DNA of 64,000 nucleotides, taken from contig NXFV01001676.1 of assembly GCA_002803225.1 (NCBI GenBank), positions 25,232 through 89,231 of the forward strand, given 5' to 3'. The notes under the pieces are model-generated. The model did no database searches. It saw only the letters and a program-made list of their open reading frames with translations, and was not told the DNA's origin. Positions 11,507-23,054 of this stretch are shown here, piece after piece. How positions within the stretch are numbered: the stretch's first letter is position 1; each line of letters opens with the position of its first letter. This DNA is from Gamarada debralockiae (taxonomy: Eukaryota > Ascomycota > Leotiomycetes > Helotiales > Hyphodiscaceae). The position numbers were made by a program, and so were the translations under genes.

Positions 11507-12835
11507 ATGTCGAACGATGTATCCCCAGAGGCGATGCAGACGCGCATCCAGCAAGCTCGTCGCGAAGCTGAGAACTTGAAGGATAGGATAAAGCGCAAGA
11601 AGGATGATCTTGCTGATGGCACGCGTAAGTACAGAACAGCACCCGTCTCCAACTTCAATGTTACAGGCATCACTCAGCTTCAATCGCGATATTATGTTGA
11701 CAACCATGCAGTCGCCAGCATTGCGAAGTCTCAACAAGACGCCCTCCCAAGGAACCAAATGATGAAGACCAAGAGGACGTTGAAAGGACATCTCGCCAAG
11801 ATCTATGCTATGCACTGGTCTACCGACAGAAGACACCTGGTATCGGCCTCACAAGATGGAAAGTTGATTATCTGGGACGCATACACAACCAACAAAGTTC
11901 ACGCAATTCCTCTCCGATCTTCATGGGTCATGACCTGTGCTTACGCCCCCAGCGGGAACTACGTCGCCTGCGGTGGTCTCGATAACATCTGCTCCATTTA
12001 CAACCTTAATTCCAACCGCGATGGTCCCACACGCGTCGCTCGAGAACTCTCTGGTCATTCCGGATACCTTTCTTGCTGCCGCTTCATCAACGACCGGAGC
12101 ATCCTCACCTCTTCTGGCGACATGACCTGTATGAAGTGGGATGTAGAGACTGGCTCAAAGGTCACTGAGTTTGCAGATCATCTCGGAGACGTCATGAGCA
12201 TCAGCATCAACCCCACCAATCAAAATACCTTTGTTTCAGGTGCTTGTGATGCGTTCGCCAAGCTGTGGGATATCCGTGCTGGCAAGGCTGTTCAGACTTT
12301 CGCTGGCCACGAATCCGATATCAACGCGATTCAATTCTTCCCTGACGGCCACTCATTTGTCACTGGATCCGATGATGCTACCTGCAGACTGTTCGATATC
12401 CGAGCTGACCGAGAACTCAACCAATACGGAGTACGTTGACACCAATATTTTGATCCAACTAGGTGCTAACTATCTTTCTAGAATGACTCTATCCTGTGTG
12501 GTATCACTTCCGTTGCTACTTCAGTGTCGGGCAGACTCCTCTTTGCTGGCTACGATGACTTTGAATGCAAGGTAAGACTCCAGCTTCCTCCATCAGGTTC
12601 TGCGAAGGTGAGAAAGCATGGTTAACTTCAAACCAGGTATGGGATATCACTCGTGGCGAGAAGGTTGGATCACTTGTTGGTCATGATAACCGTGTCAGTT
12701 GCTTGGGTGTTAGCAATGATGGCATGAGCTTGTGCACTGGATCATGGGATTCTTTGGTAAGTTTAGAGCACTCTGCGCTGATGAGATCTCCTAGCTAACC
12801 AATCTCTTTTCCAGCTCAAAATCTGGGCCATGTGA
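11507..12835 (+). CDS. Heterotrimeric G protein beta subunit (WD40)
   Basis: G beta subunit of the fungal Gpb1/SfaD type. With G gamma it anchors G alpha at the plasma membrane and signals in growth, conidiation and mating. Exons 11507..11624, 11712..12430, 12482..12571, 12637..12756 and 12815..12835 give 355 residues. An N-terminal coiled-coil helix ([16 protein letters not shown]) is followed by seven WD40 repeats, from [14 protein letters not shown] through LCTGSWDSL to LKIWAM. Intron 1 (87 bp, 29 codons) has no stop, so it can be misread as coding. Splicing GTAAGT..GCAG gives [20 protein letters not shown], the usual spacing before the first WD repeat. The last exon is only seven codons including the stop. 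A phosducin-like gene lies about 1.9 kb downstream on the same strand. Confidence 0.95.
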
Positions 12836-14720
12836 AGCTCTTCTAATATAACATGACGACTGCGGACGGTATCCTTTCTTCTCGAGTTGTGCAGAGCAAC
12901 AGTCAAACCCAATCGAAAGCGAACCTACCGAATCTTTCTACTCCTAATCACAAACCTGATACGCCTTCCATAATCTCTGCACCTCGGCGTAGACTGGACG
13001 AAGTTACGAAAGCCTCTCCATGTTTAGCGAAGCAGTTCTCACTGGACCTATGCGTTGATCTGACCTGATCGAGAGGACCCCCGACAGCTGGCTGCGCATT
13101 TGATTCTGCACAATAATTCTTCTTTCTGATATCCTTGTTCGTATGGGTGGTTCCTTGGCATTGCTCTTCGCTGTGCATCATTTAGCCCCGGCTCTCCTTT
13201 GCGATGATATTGCCGAGACAAACCTGGTTCCAGCCCGATCCCCCCTGAAACACAATACCTTTTCCTTTTCCTTTTTTTCCAGCCATGTTTTTCGGTCTCT
13301 TTTTGCACTATCAAAAGCTCGAGCTGTCTTGCGGTGGGTTGGTTGGTCAGCTGCGTATTACGATCAGAAGGTTTCTCAAAATGTTTGTGTTAGTTTCGAT
13401 AAGATTCGAAAGAGGCCTGCACGGTACCTTGGGTATGTGTAGATATGTCAAGTTAACGGGGGCGATGCAGCGGAGGAAGAGGACTCTTTTTGCTCAAGCT
13501 TTGTTGCTGCATCGGGCCTTTCGACTTGAATCTGGCGTCGGTGATCAACAATGCTTGTACTATAGTCTAAATACTGCATCTCGATAAGATCCTGTGTTTT
13601 GAAGTGCTGTGATCTCTTTCTGATTCGTGAAGATATAGGGAAAGGAGGTCTGCAGGAACGCTGTGACAAAGGGGACGGTGTGACGTTCCAATATTGATGT
13701 ACGATTCATTATTGGACTTGGTATGGGGTATAGAGCTCTCGTGATATGCACCTGATGTGATGCTAGGAGAGCCAACCTTACAAGTTGCAAGTCGTCAATC
13801 TAGGTCACACCCCACAAGCCGCCAAATGGAAACATGCATCATCGTTGTTCCCTTTCGGAATACCCCTCTGCCGTGTAATACATTGATGAAGTCATTTAAC
13901 GTTCGGGTTGCACGACATAATGAAGATACTCAGAATTAACTTGTGAAGGCATTATCGAGAAAAGCCTCGGCCTCGAAGTACCCGTACCCGGATGTCGAAT
14001 GACGCGGGTCCTCCCTTTGGGGCTACTAAATTGGAGACTGTTTCACCTGCAGCGCTAGAACAATGTCAGGTACGGAAACATTTGGTGCCTCAATCAACCT
14101 CGAGTCTGGCGAATTGGATAATCTTGCACGACATCGACGCGTTGAAACTGAGCATGAACAAATCAAAATATATTTAGAAAGTACAGGGTACACCGTTCTC
14201 AATTGGGTTAATTCCGTTTGCTGTAGATCTCGGCACGAGGCAAAGTAAATTAGGACTCGATCATCAACTCGAGCCGCACGCCAAGGTTTTCTGCGCTCCT
14301 GAGACAGTCCATTCTCTCTTCCCCTGAATATCATTCTCTCCCTCCCACGGCATCTCGTAGCCATCACACTCAATACCGGCAGTTACCCCATCTCAGGACG
14401 TATCCTGCCACCAGGTGTCACCAACACCACGGCAGTCATCGAAACCTTCATCCACAAATAGCCTATAAAACTGACGACCAACGGGGGGCAAACCCTGCGC
14501 CTCTTCGCAAAGGCGTAAGCAAAGCCCTTTTAAGGGCTCCTGAAACACGTCCTTACATCACCAACTCATTTTTCCGCATCACCGGCTCCCCACTCCATGC
14601 GCCCAACTTAGCATTCTCAAACCTCCTATTCAGCCTAACAGCATAATTCTTCTTCCAGAACATCACCCCACGTCGCAAGCCCCCATACTTACTTAAGACC
14701 TCGTGGCTCCCCTGTTGACA
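12836..14720. other. Intergenic, no gene recognised
   Basis: About 1.9 kb between two same-strand genes. It contains the G beta 3' UTR and the promoter of the phosducin-like gene. Several small overlapping frames are present, none convincing. Confidence 0.55.
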
Positions 14721-15634
14721 ATGGCTGCGAAATCTGCTGCTCAGGAAGAATTCGACTCGATTGTTGCGAAAGCGTCTGCTGGAAACGAATTGGAACACCA
14801 TCCGGACGATATCGAGGATTATAAGCACGACAGGGCATACAGTGAACCTGACGAAGAAGAGGAATACATTCAGAGAAAGATCGACGAGAATATGCGGATG
14901 CCGACGTTAGATCGCGTTGGGCGAAGGAGTTTGCGGTTGCCGCCTAAGGATTTCGATAGTGGGCGGACGACGGGTGTGAAGGGGGTCATTGCTGATGCGA
15001 GGAGTTACGAGGAGGCTAGGAAGAGTGACAGTTGGAGACAAAAGCTCTCGCGGGGGAACAGTGGGAGTAGAGCGGATAAGAGGGCCAGTAGTGCGACGTT
15101 CTTGAAGGATGATGGGGAGGGGAGTGCTAGTGAGGATGAGGAGTTTTTAGAGAGATGGAGACAGCAGCGACGGATGGAGATGCAGAGGGAGGGGAGCGAT
15201 ATTCGGAATCGAAGAACGAGCCCAAGTGTCAGGAGATTTGGACGGTTTGATGAGGTTGATGCCCTGGGGTACTTGGATGCCATTGAGAAGGTTGGGAGGG
15301 ATACAATTGTTGTTGTGTTTGTCTATGATCATGAGGTACGCTTCCCCTGTCCGTCTTCTCCCTCCAGCTGCTTACTCCTTTTCAGTGTGCTGTCTCTCAA
15401 GTCATATCCGACGCCATAACACCTCTCGTGGCGACTCATCCCTCTATCCACTTCGTCCGAGTCCACTACGAAGACATCGAGTTCGACAATGCAGGCGTCC
15501 CGGCCATACTCGCATACAAAAACCAAGGCGACCTCTTCGCAAACCTCACCTACATCATCGACCAGATCCCCGATGACAGTTTATTTGATACCCGAGCATT
15601 GGAGACTATCTTGAGAAAACACCAAGTACTATAA
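14721..15634 (+). CDS. Phosducin-like protein (PhLP / BDM-1 type)
   Basis: Cytosolic thioredoxin-fold protein that, in characterised fungi and animals, assists folding or assembly of G beta-gamma with the CCT chaperonin. Exons 14721..15335 and 15386..15634 flank a 50 bp intron and give 287 residues. The start is the ATG of MAAKSAAQEEF; a GTG 18 bp upstream is in frame but not a eukaryotic start. The N-terminal half is acidic and helical (DDIEDYKHDRAYSEPDEEEE). The C-terminal half is thioredoxin-like (VVVFVYDHE, CAVSQVISDAITPLVATHP, GVPAILAYKNQGDLFAN) and ends LRKHQVL. The G beta gene immediately upstream on the same strand is its expected partner. Confidence 0.88.
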
Positions 15635-16524
15635 GCATTTACAACGGCGTTTGTTGGGAGCTGGAGAGCGAGGGTTTGGTGAATGGATGGGCAGGCTTTT
15701 ACAGCAAGATTCAAATTCAAGAATAGACCTTTGGGCTATACTAGGAGACGATTTTGGGTATATCGATCAGTTATGATGTTACGTTTTGGATGGGATCTCA
15801 TGGGATGGTCATTTTATGTAAACATTAGAGATGGGTGCACACGCTTCAGCGGGCGTTTGAGTGCTGGCTGGGTTTATGATGGGATTGGTCATTAGGCTTT
15901 CATATGTGTCATCAAATGAATATGATTCTACTTCCTCTTTGGGACCTGTCACAAGTTAACATCGATAAGGCCTTGACCCGCCAAGCACGGTCCGTATAGT
16001 AGGACGGAAGAGGAAGGACCCCACGTGTTGATGAGGGGCTCCAGGCAAGCACTCAGGGAAGGAGCAAGCTCTAGCTGATCACCAGTACAAAGACCCAACT
16101 GAAATAGAGAACATCAAGTAAACATTTCCTGGCAGTAAAACTGTTAAGGTCATGTGAAGGCACAAAATACGAAGTACTGGATTCTGAGATCCAAATATCG
16201 GCCCCATGCGAGCGAATGCCGTGCGCATCAGTGCATGTGACTGGCGAATAGGCTTACACCTCATGCAGCCTCAAAAGGGCAGTTTGGTTAGGTAGAAGAG
16301 GGCAACGTAACCAACGAAGCAACTCAGAAAGGCCAACGGCCTGCTGCCAGCACAAAGGAGCACTGTTGTCTCCAACGGACTGGGGCGCATCAAATCCAAC
16401 TCGGCGACTTGGTACCCGGAGAAACCTACTTCCGCGATTAACCCAATCTCACCTCTCCTGCTTAAGCCGACTCCAGCCAGAGTTGCTACACAGATGAGAT
16501 AATCCTCTGCATGACCTTGTCAAG
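15635..16524. other. Intergenic, promoter of the downstream Zn2Cys6 gene
   Basis: About 0.9 kb holding the 3' UTR of the phosducin-like gene and the promoter/leader of the regulator starting at 16525. A CCACGTGTTG E-box-like site lies near 16021. No gene was seen. Confidence 0.5.
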
Positions 16525-19500
16525 ATGTCGACAACGACGTCGCAATATCCCCTCCAACCAGACTCTTCCAATGGATCCAAAGACTCGCCATCCGTCGCAC
16601 AAACTCAAACTCCAGCGCCTAGCTCGCACAAACGCGTGTATCAAGCCTGTATTCCCTGCAGACGGAGGAAGGTCAAATGTGATCTAGGAAGCGTTGACAA
16701 CCCAGGCGATCCACCATGTGTGCGCTGTCGAAGAGAAAGCAAAGAATGTTTCTTCTCTGCCACGCGCCGGAAGCGCAAGACGGAGGATGGGAAGGAGGAG
16801 AGTCTTGATGGGTATGATTTTGGAGACGACTATATTGTGAGGAATGGCAGGAAGATGGTACATGGGTCTCCGTCGGCGAGTATTAGACGGGGCAGTATGG
16901 GTGCACCGACTTCTGCAAGATCGGATGTGAGATATGCGGATGCGCCTGTGCTGCCGGGACCGCCTTTGACGCCTGGGGGAAGCATTGGACGGACGCAGCC
17001 TTTGAGGAGACCCGGGCAGAATCCGGATAATCCTCAGCGGTATGAAGGGCATTCGGATGAAGCGAACACGCAGCTGGAGAATTTGGAGGCGCAGGAGGTT
17101 ATGCGGAGGGAGGTGTACGGACCTCATGATGCGCTGGACCTCTTGTACAAGGCTGCGACGGACAGGTAAGGTCTTTGGACATCTTATAAGTGAGAAGCGC
17201 TGACACGTTCAAACAGTCCAGGACACAAGAGAGCTGCTAGAGAGAGTCATGGTAGTAGCCAGATGTCGCCAATGCTTGGGAACAATGTGTCGCGAGACCA
17301 GCCGCTGCAGTCGCCCATACGAAGCAGCAATCAGCCCTTCCAGCAGAACCATATGCGTCCTCCAGAGATACCACGGGATGCTGCAATTGATCCAGCCCTG
17401 TCTGGAGAGGGAATGGAGAAGCCAGACAGAATGCAAGACCAAGGATACAAAGATGCTGTCAAAGCTTGGTCAAGGTTCAGATTTGTTCGGGCTGGATGGT
17501 TCACGCCACAGGAAGCGATCGATTATATCGAGTAGTATGTTAGACTCCTGGGTCTGTATGAACTAAACTAATTGATTTAATAGCTACTACGAATATCTCT
17601 CCCCTCTGACTCCCATCTCACCTCCGACGTTTCGATATCCGGGAACTCATCCGACGCTTCTTACTGAAGAACCCATCCTTACTGTCACGCTTCTCACGAT
17701 AGCAACGCGCTATAGAAGAATGCCAGGTCCAGGAGGTCATTGTAGATCCCACGCAATCCATGAGCAACTATGGACTTATCTTCGTGGAATGATCGAAAGA
17801 TGTCTATGGGGTCAGGAGGCGTTTGGCGGTGGCTTCTGTGGATCTGGAGCTGATACCGAAGCACAAACATCGAGCACCGCTCCTTGGAGAGGCCTAAGAA
17901 AAGGCAGCTTACGAACTCTTGGTACTATCGAAAGTCTCATGATCCTGACAGAGTGGCATCCTCGAGCTCTCCACTTTCCGCCCGCCGAAGCAACGGATGA
18001 GCTAATGCTTCCTTCGTACGATATATCAGATACCTACAGCACAGATAACGAGAATGATCACCAACTCCCCGGAGGTGTTGGCGGTAAGAGGATTGAGAGT
18101 TGGCTGGAGCCGGCTTGGCGAAGTGACCGTATGTGTTGGATGCTCTTGAGCACGGCAATGGGTCTTTCGTATGAGCTTGGCGTTTTTGACAATATCGACG
18201 AATTACTGGCTGCTGGTGGGGAGATGACGAGACCGGAATATGAAGACGAACCATATCGGTTGAGAGCAGCGAGGATCAAGCGTCTACTTCTGATTTACGT
18301 CACGCAACTGGCAGGCCGTCTCGGATGGACGAATATGGTTCCAGAGAATTTGAGAATCACGGATTCTGTATTCGCGCCACGAAAGAGAAGATCTTCCCTC
18401 GATGGCAAGACACCAGAAACGAATACCACCGTCTCGAATACCTTCAACTACATTCCCGATTTGGAGCTCGATGACCAGATCATCCACTGCTGGGCTGGGA
18501 TCAGCAACGCTATGCGTATCGGCAACGACAAACTCTTCAAGTCGCGACAATACACTACGAAAATCATCCAAGACGGGACTTACATCGAACTCCTCAAAGA
18601 CTTCCAGCCAATGCTTAAGGCATGGAGCACAGAATTCAAACGCTTCCGTCTACCCCAATATATCCGCCATATCCTCTCAATCGAGTACGAATATGTCCGG
18701 ATCTACGTCAATTCGCTGTCGCTGCAAGCTGTGGTAGAACGCTGCACGAACAATGCAACTAATCACGCCAACCCCACTGGCAATCAAGGCAACGGACCCA
18801 CAGCGGGCCCCGCGCCTCTTTCCCCGGAAACACAGAACTATTATCGGAAATTGCCGCTTTTTGGACTGGGTGGCTTCAATGCTGCGGATCAGGAGTATGT
18901 CAGGCAAGTTGTGGATGGAAGTCGGAATCTGCTTAAGACTGTTGTCGATGGATTGCTACCGGGGGATTATCTCAAACATGCTCCCGTGCGAACCTACTTC
19001 CGCATTATCAGCGGAGCTATGTTCCTCCTCAAGACGTTTGCGCTAGGAGCTTCTAAGAGCGATGTAGAGTTGAGTATTGGGCTGATGGATTCTGCCGTGA
19101 GCGCACTCCGCAACTGCGTGGTTGATGATGTCCACCTTGGAATTCGGTTTGCGGATCTTCTGGAAACCCTTACATCTCGCCTTCGAAGTCGTTTCATCAG
19201 TGCACCAACGGGGCCACCTCCAACTGGCGAGAACCCAAGTCGAGCTCGCAGCCCAGCCATGCACCAAGAGCCCGACTCCAAGCGACAAAAGGTCGATCAC
19301 AACCGCGACATCCGAGACTGGCAAGCCAGCACACCCAACTTCGGCATGTCCAACGGTCCCGGTAAGCCTTACCCTCCTTCCCCGTTGTCCGCTTCCCTCC
19401 TCCTCAATCTCCTAGCTAACAAATCCGCAGACAACGTCTCAGCAACGCCCTTCGATCTCAACAACCAAAGTGCCTTCTACAACGCTGGGACACCGTACAG

Positions 19501-19729
19501 CCAAGCACCAGGCTCGACCTACGGCGCCGACCTCAACGACAGCATGTTTGGAGGCAGTGAATGGAATGGCGGGAATGAAATGTGGTATCTTCCTCCTGGC
19601 GCGGCGTTCTTCCAGAATGTCAGTGATCAGACCATCACCCAGACGGCGGAGGGTGTTAATGTTGGTGGCATGGATTTGCTGGATTATATGACGCTGGATC
19701 CGTTCCCGATGGATGGAAGTGGGTTTTAG
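16525..19729 (+). CDS. Zn2Cys6 transcription regulator, Aro80-like
   Basis: Nuclear regulator of 1011 residues. Exons 16525..17165, 17217..17534, 17584..19361 and 19431..19729, all in phase. The zinc cluster lies at about residues 42-76: [12 protein letters not shown], then [13 protein letters not shown], followed by a basic linker (SATRRKRK). The large middle homology region begins near [20 protein letters not shown] and includes [40 protein letters not shown] and [19 protein letters not shown], patterns I associate with the Aro80 group (aromatic amino acid catabolism control in yeast). That assignment is family recall, not proof. The last intron (69 bp, CTAAC branch) is open in frame; splicing gives [12 protein letters not shown]. 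The C-terminus is acidic and aromatic ([12 protein letters not shown]), like an activation domain. Confidence 0.9.
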
Positions 19730-20448
19730 TATTTTGGTGGCTTGAGGGGCTGGGTTGTACTTGGAGTGAGGAGGAGAGTGTTGAGGGATTTTGGCACATG
19801 AAGGAGTTGAGTGGGTGGGTTTAGGGAGTATATAGGTGGGATATCGGTGATTTGGTCGGCGTTGATGATTAGCGATGGATCGTAATAGAGAAATTTGGCG
19901 CCCAAAAGAACAACAATTGTTGAGTATCTCTTGTCTATTTCAATGTTCCTTGTGATATGTAATGCAGGATTCGTGAGTACCCCCATCCCTTCCTTATTTC
20001 AAATGTTTCGCCTTCAAAGGCAACGCACAAGTCAACTATGCCGGATCTTGAATCTTCATAAGGAATATTGGAACCTCGAGAAATTTCAAAACGGCGATAG
20101 CCAAGCAAGTATCATAGCGCCTGCATACACAGAACTTGAAATCTCAAATCTCAAATGCGTGTCTCAATCGTTCAATGCTCTGAGCGATTACCAAATGCAA
20201 AACTTCAAGTCAAGATCTTCATTCTTAGCTGAAGTACACTAGCCAGATAAATTCAGAAAGATCCTAGCATGAAAATGATCGCGACTCATTGCTTCAAAAG
20301 CGTTACTGACACACCAACTGGGTATCGAGGCGCGGACAAAAGCAAGACACCCATGCATAGACAAGAACGTGACCGAAGATAGGGATAACAACCAAAACTT
20401 GAATATCCTTTCTTATGTAGCCAATTTGCTCTTTCATATGTGTTATTC
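19730..20448. other. Convergent intergenic spacer
   Basis: About 0.7 kb between the 3' ends of the Zn2Cys6 regulator and the BRCT gene. No gene, tRNA or repeat recognised. Confidence 0.6.
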
Positions 20449-23054
20449 CTATCTCAACCCCCCAGCCGGCGGCCTCCCCCTCCTCCTCAACGGCCTCTCC
20501 CCCAAACCCAAATCTCCATCTGCAATAGTAGCCACCCTCTCCTTCCTCCTGATCCTCTTCTCATCAATCTTCTCCCCCAACATCCTTGCCATAACACGCT
20601 CCTTATACTCCCTACTTTCCGGATCCTCATACTGCAGCTGCGTCGAGGACGGCAGTTCCTCCTCCATATCCCTGCCGGCGTTACCTTCTTTCAGGAATTC
20701 CTCTATCTTCTCGTTGGCGGTTTGACGAGCTAAGTCTTTCGTTGCTGCCGGAGGATGAGAAGGGTTGGACTGAGCAGGGGCGGGGTATTCGACGGGATTC
20801 CCGTGCGTGGCTGTTGAGTCGACGGATGTTGCGCGGGAAAAGGGCGTGGAGGTTGTCGAGAGGTTGCTTGCTGCTCGGCCGAGGATGCGGTTCGTGCCGC
20901 GTTTTCGTCCTTCTGGAGCATCGCTGTGGATTGGCTGTGCGGTGGTGCTTTTCGTCTTGGCGAGGAGGTCGGAGATGGCATTGCTGATGTCTTCTTTGGG
21001 TGGTCGCGGGTTTGGATGGTCTGGTGGAGCGGGCGCTGTTGAAACGGTCCTCATCGGTGAGTTGAGGTTTATTTCTGAGAGCGGTTCGCTTTTGGACGAT
21101 AGGTCCGAGGTGGAGTTGGATGCTTGCGCTAGGGGTTGCAGGTTTTGGGAGTCGACTTCTCCTTTCACTAGTGCTGGGTCTGGCTCATCGGGGATGAACG
21201 CTGTGTTGTCTGATCTCGCATTTCGAGAAGGTCGTGCCGTGGGGTTGGAAGAGAGTTTTTCTGATCTCGAGACAGGACGTCCGACTCCACTCTTCGATCT
21301 TTCCACTTGTGGCTCTGCTTCGGATGGCTTCTCACTCATCCTCGGGACGGAGCCGGCGCGCTTTTGGCCTCGAAAGCGATATTTTTGCAGTGGCAGTCTG
21401 GTTCCTGCTTCAATACAGTCCCAAAGCCAGCTTGCGACCACGATCGGGATTTTCCATTCTCGAGCACCCTCCATTTTGTCTTTCCTTAGCCCAATCGTCG
21501 TCTTCGTGAGGAGTATCGAAGAATGCTTGGTGAAGTCCTCGCTGTACTTGGCCCCTAGTAGCTCTACAGCTCTCGTCATATGTAGGAGGTCGATACCAGA
21601 GAACGCAGCTGAAGAGATGGTCATCTCCTTGAATTCTGGAATTGGGAAAACGGGAAATGGACGTCCGATAACATGATCCATAGGATCCATGAATTTTTTG
21701 TGGTGCAAACATCGTTCCACCCACCATTCAGTGACTGTCTCAACTCGACCATCTGATGCGGGTAAGGCTGGGAGGTCCGACAATGGGAGATTACTAGGCA
21801 CAACCCTAAACATTCGAACCGGAAAATGCATCGCGGGAGCTAATAACTCGTCCAGAGTAGTCGATACCTCGGCATCTTGAGGAAGGAGGTGATTGCATAA
21901 GATTTGCGTTTTTGGCTTAATAAAGCCGTGGAAATAGAATCGACATCCGCTGAAGAATCCTGCCGGAGGTGATTGGAGATCAACAGTGTTCGGGAGAATT
22001 GGAGGGTCTACAGGTTCTTCAGGTTCCCTTCTAGGGAGTTTGTCGTTTGGTAGAGTTGGGGTTTCGTCGGCAGCGTCCCACATCCCACTTCTTGCGACCT
22101 GCAGGACCGTACCTCCTCCGCCAACTATGTCTCCCCATATCCTGTCGTTCTGGCTGCTTAACTTTGTGCTGGCCGTTCTACGTAGCTTCCTCTTGCCCCC
22201 TTCCACAGTACCTGTGCTGTCTTCTCTCGATCTTTTAGCAAGGGACGTCCTTTTTAGTTTTGTTCGATCCCAAGCGCCTTTCCCTCGTTCCTCTGGCGGC
22301 AGCACGGGATCATAAAGCTTCTCATCCAGAATCATCCCTCTCTCCAGGCTGTCACGTAGCCATTCGACCGAAACTATCCGCAGTCCCCAGCTTTTAGCAG
22401 CTCTGTATTTGGCACCCTCGGTTCGAAATGATATCAAATGTGTGATCTGCTTCGTCAAGTCCCCTTCGTAGACAGCCCCGTTGGCCTTGACTTGTTCTGC
22501 AATTTCGAGTCGTTCCGTTGCTACCCGCTTGTTAGCAAAATGGTAGATCTGAGGGTGGCCAGTATTTCGTACGATCATCACAACCGGTCATGCTGAACTT
22601 CAAAGAATGAAACGTAGGTAGAAGGTGTTGCCGTTCCAGCGCCTCCGTATCAATCTCTTTGTCCTCTATCCATAGTTGCCTTACTGCTCCAATCCATGCT
22701 ATTGTCATGGGACGGACATCTGGCCTCTCCTTCGCAACGTATCTATATTTGGGGGTATCATAATCGCCAACGATGAGGTGGGTGACGTCTAGTGTTAGGT
22801 CGTATCGATGTATGGCTCCCATCTGCTGGGCATATTGGGCCAACTCAGTCTGCAATCAGCATACAGTTAGCAAAGTAATCAATCTACAATGAAGCGAAAG
22901 GGAGCTGAGATTGGAATTCTCTCTGGTGTGGACATACGCGCTTTTCATCTGGAACAGAAGTACAACAAATAACTGCATCTTTTAAAGGCTGTGAATCCGC
23001 TCCTAGATTCAATGGGACGGAACGCTGCCAATGACTTGATTCACCGTCTGCCAT
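20449..23054 (-). CDS. BRCT-domain replication/checkpoint protein (Rad4/Cut5/Dpb11, TopBP1 family)
   Basis: Nuclear scaffold linking CDK-phosphorylated replication factors and activating the Mec1/ATR checkpoint kinase. Minus-strand exons 23054..22938, 22849..22573 and 22520..20449 give 821 residues. BRCT1 spans about 30-115 (LKDAVICCTSVP joined by splicing to TELAQYAQQMGAIHRYDL, THLIVGDYDTPKYRYVA). BRCT2 spans about 122-212 and is rebuilt by the second intron (SMTGCDDPTERLEIAEQ; THLISFRTEGAKYRAA, VSVEWLRDSLERG). BRCT3 starts near GFFSGCRFYFHGF and includes VTEWWVERCLHHKK. BRCT4 includes AFSGIDLLHMTRAVELLGAKY and VVASWLWDCIEAG. Four BRCTs and this length match yeast Dpb11 and S. pombe Rad4. 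The C-terminal 300 residues are disordered, then basic (RRGRPPAGGLR). Confidence 0.92.

Noticed and set aside
20807..21676. Long open frame of 289 codons on the plus strand
   Set aside because: It is the complement of the BRCT gene coding exon; no domain and biased composition typical of an antisense shadow.
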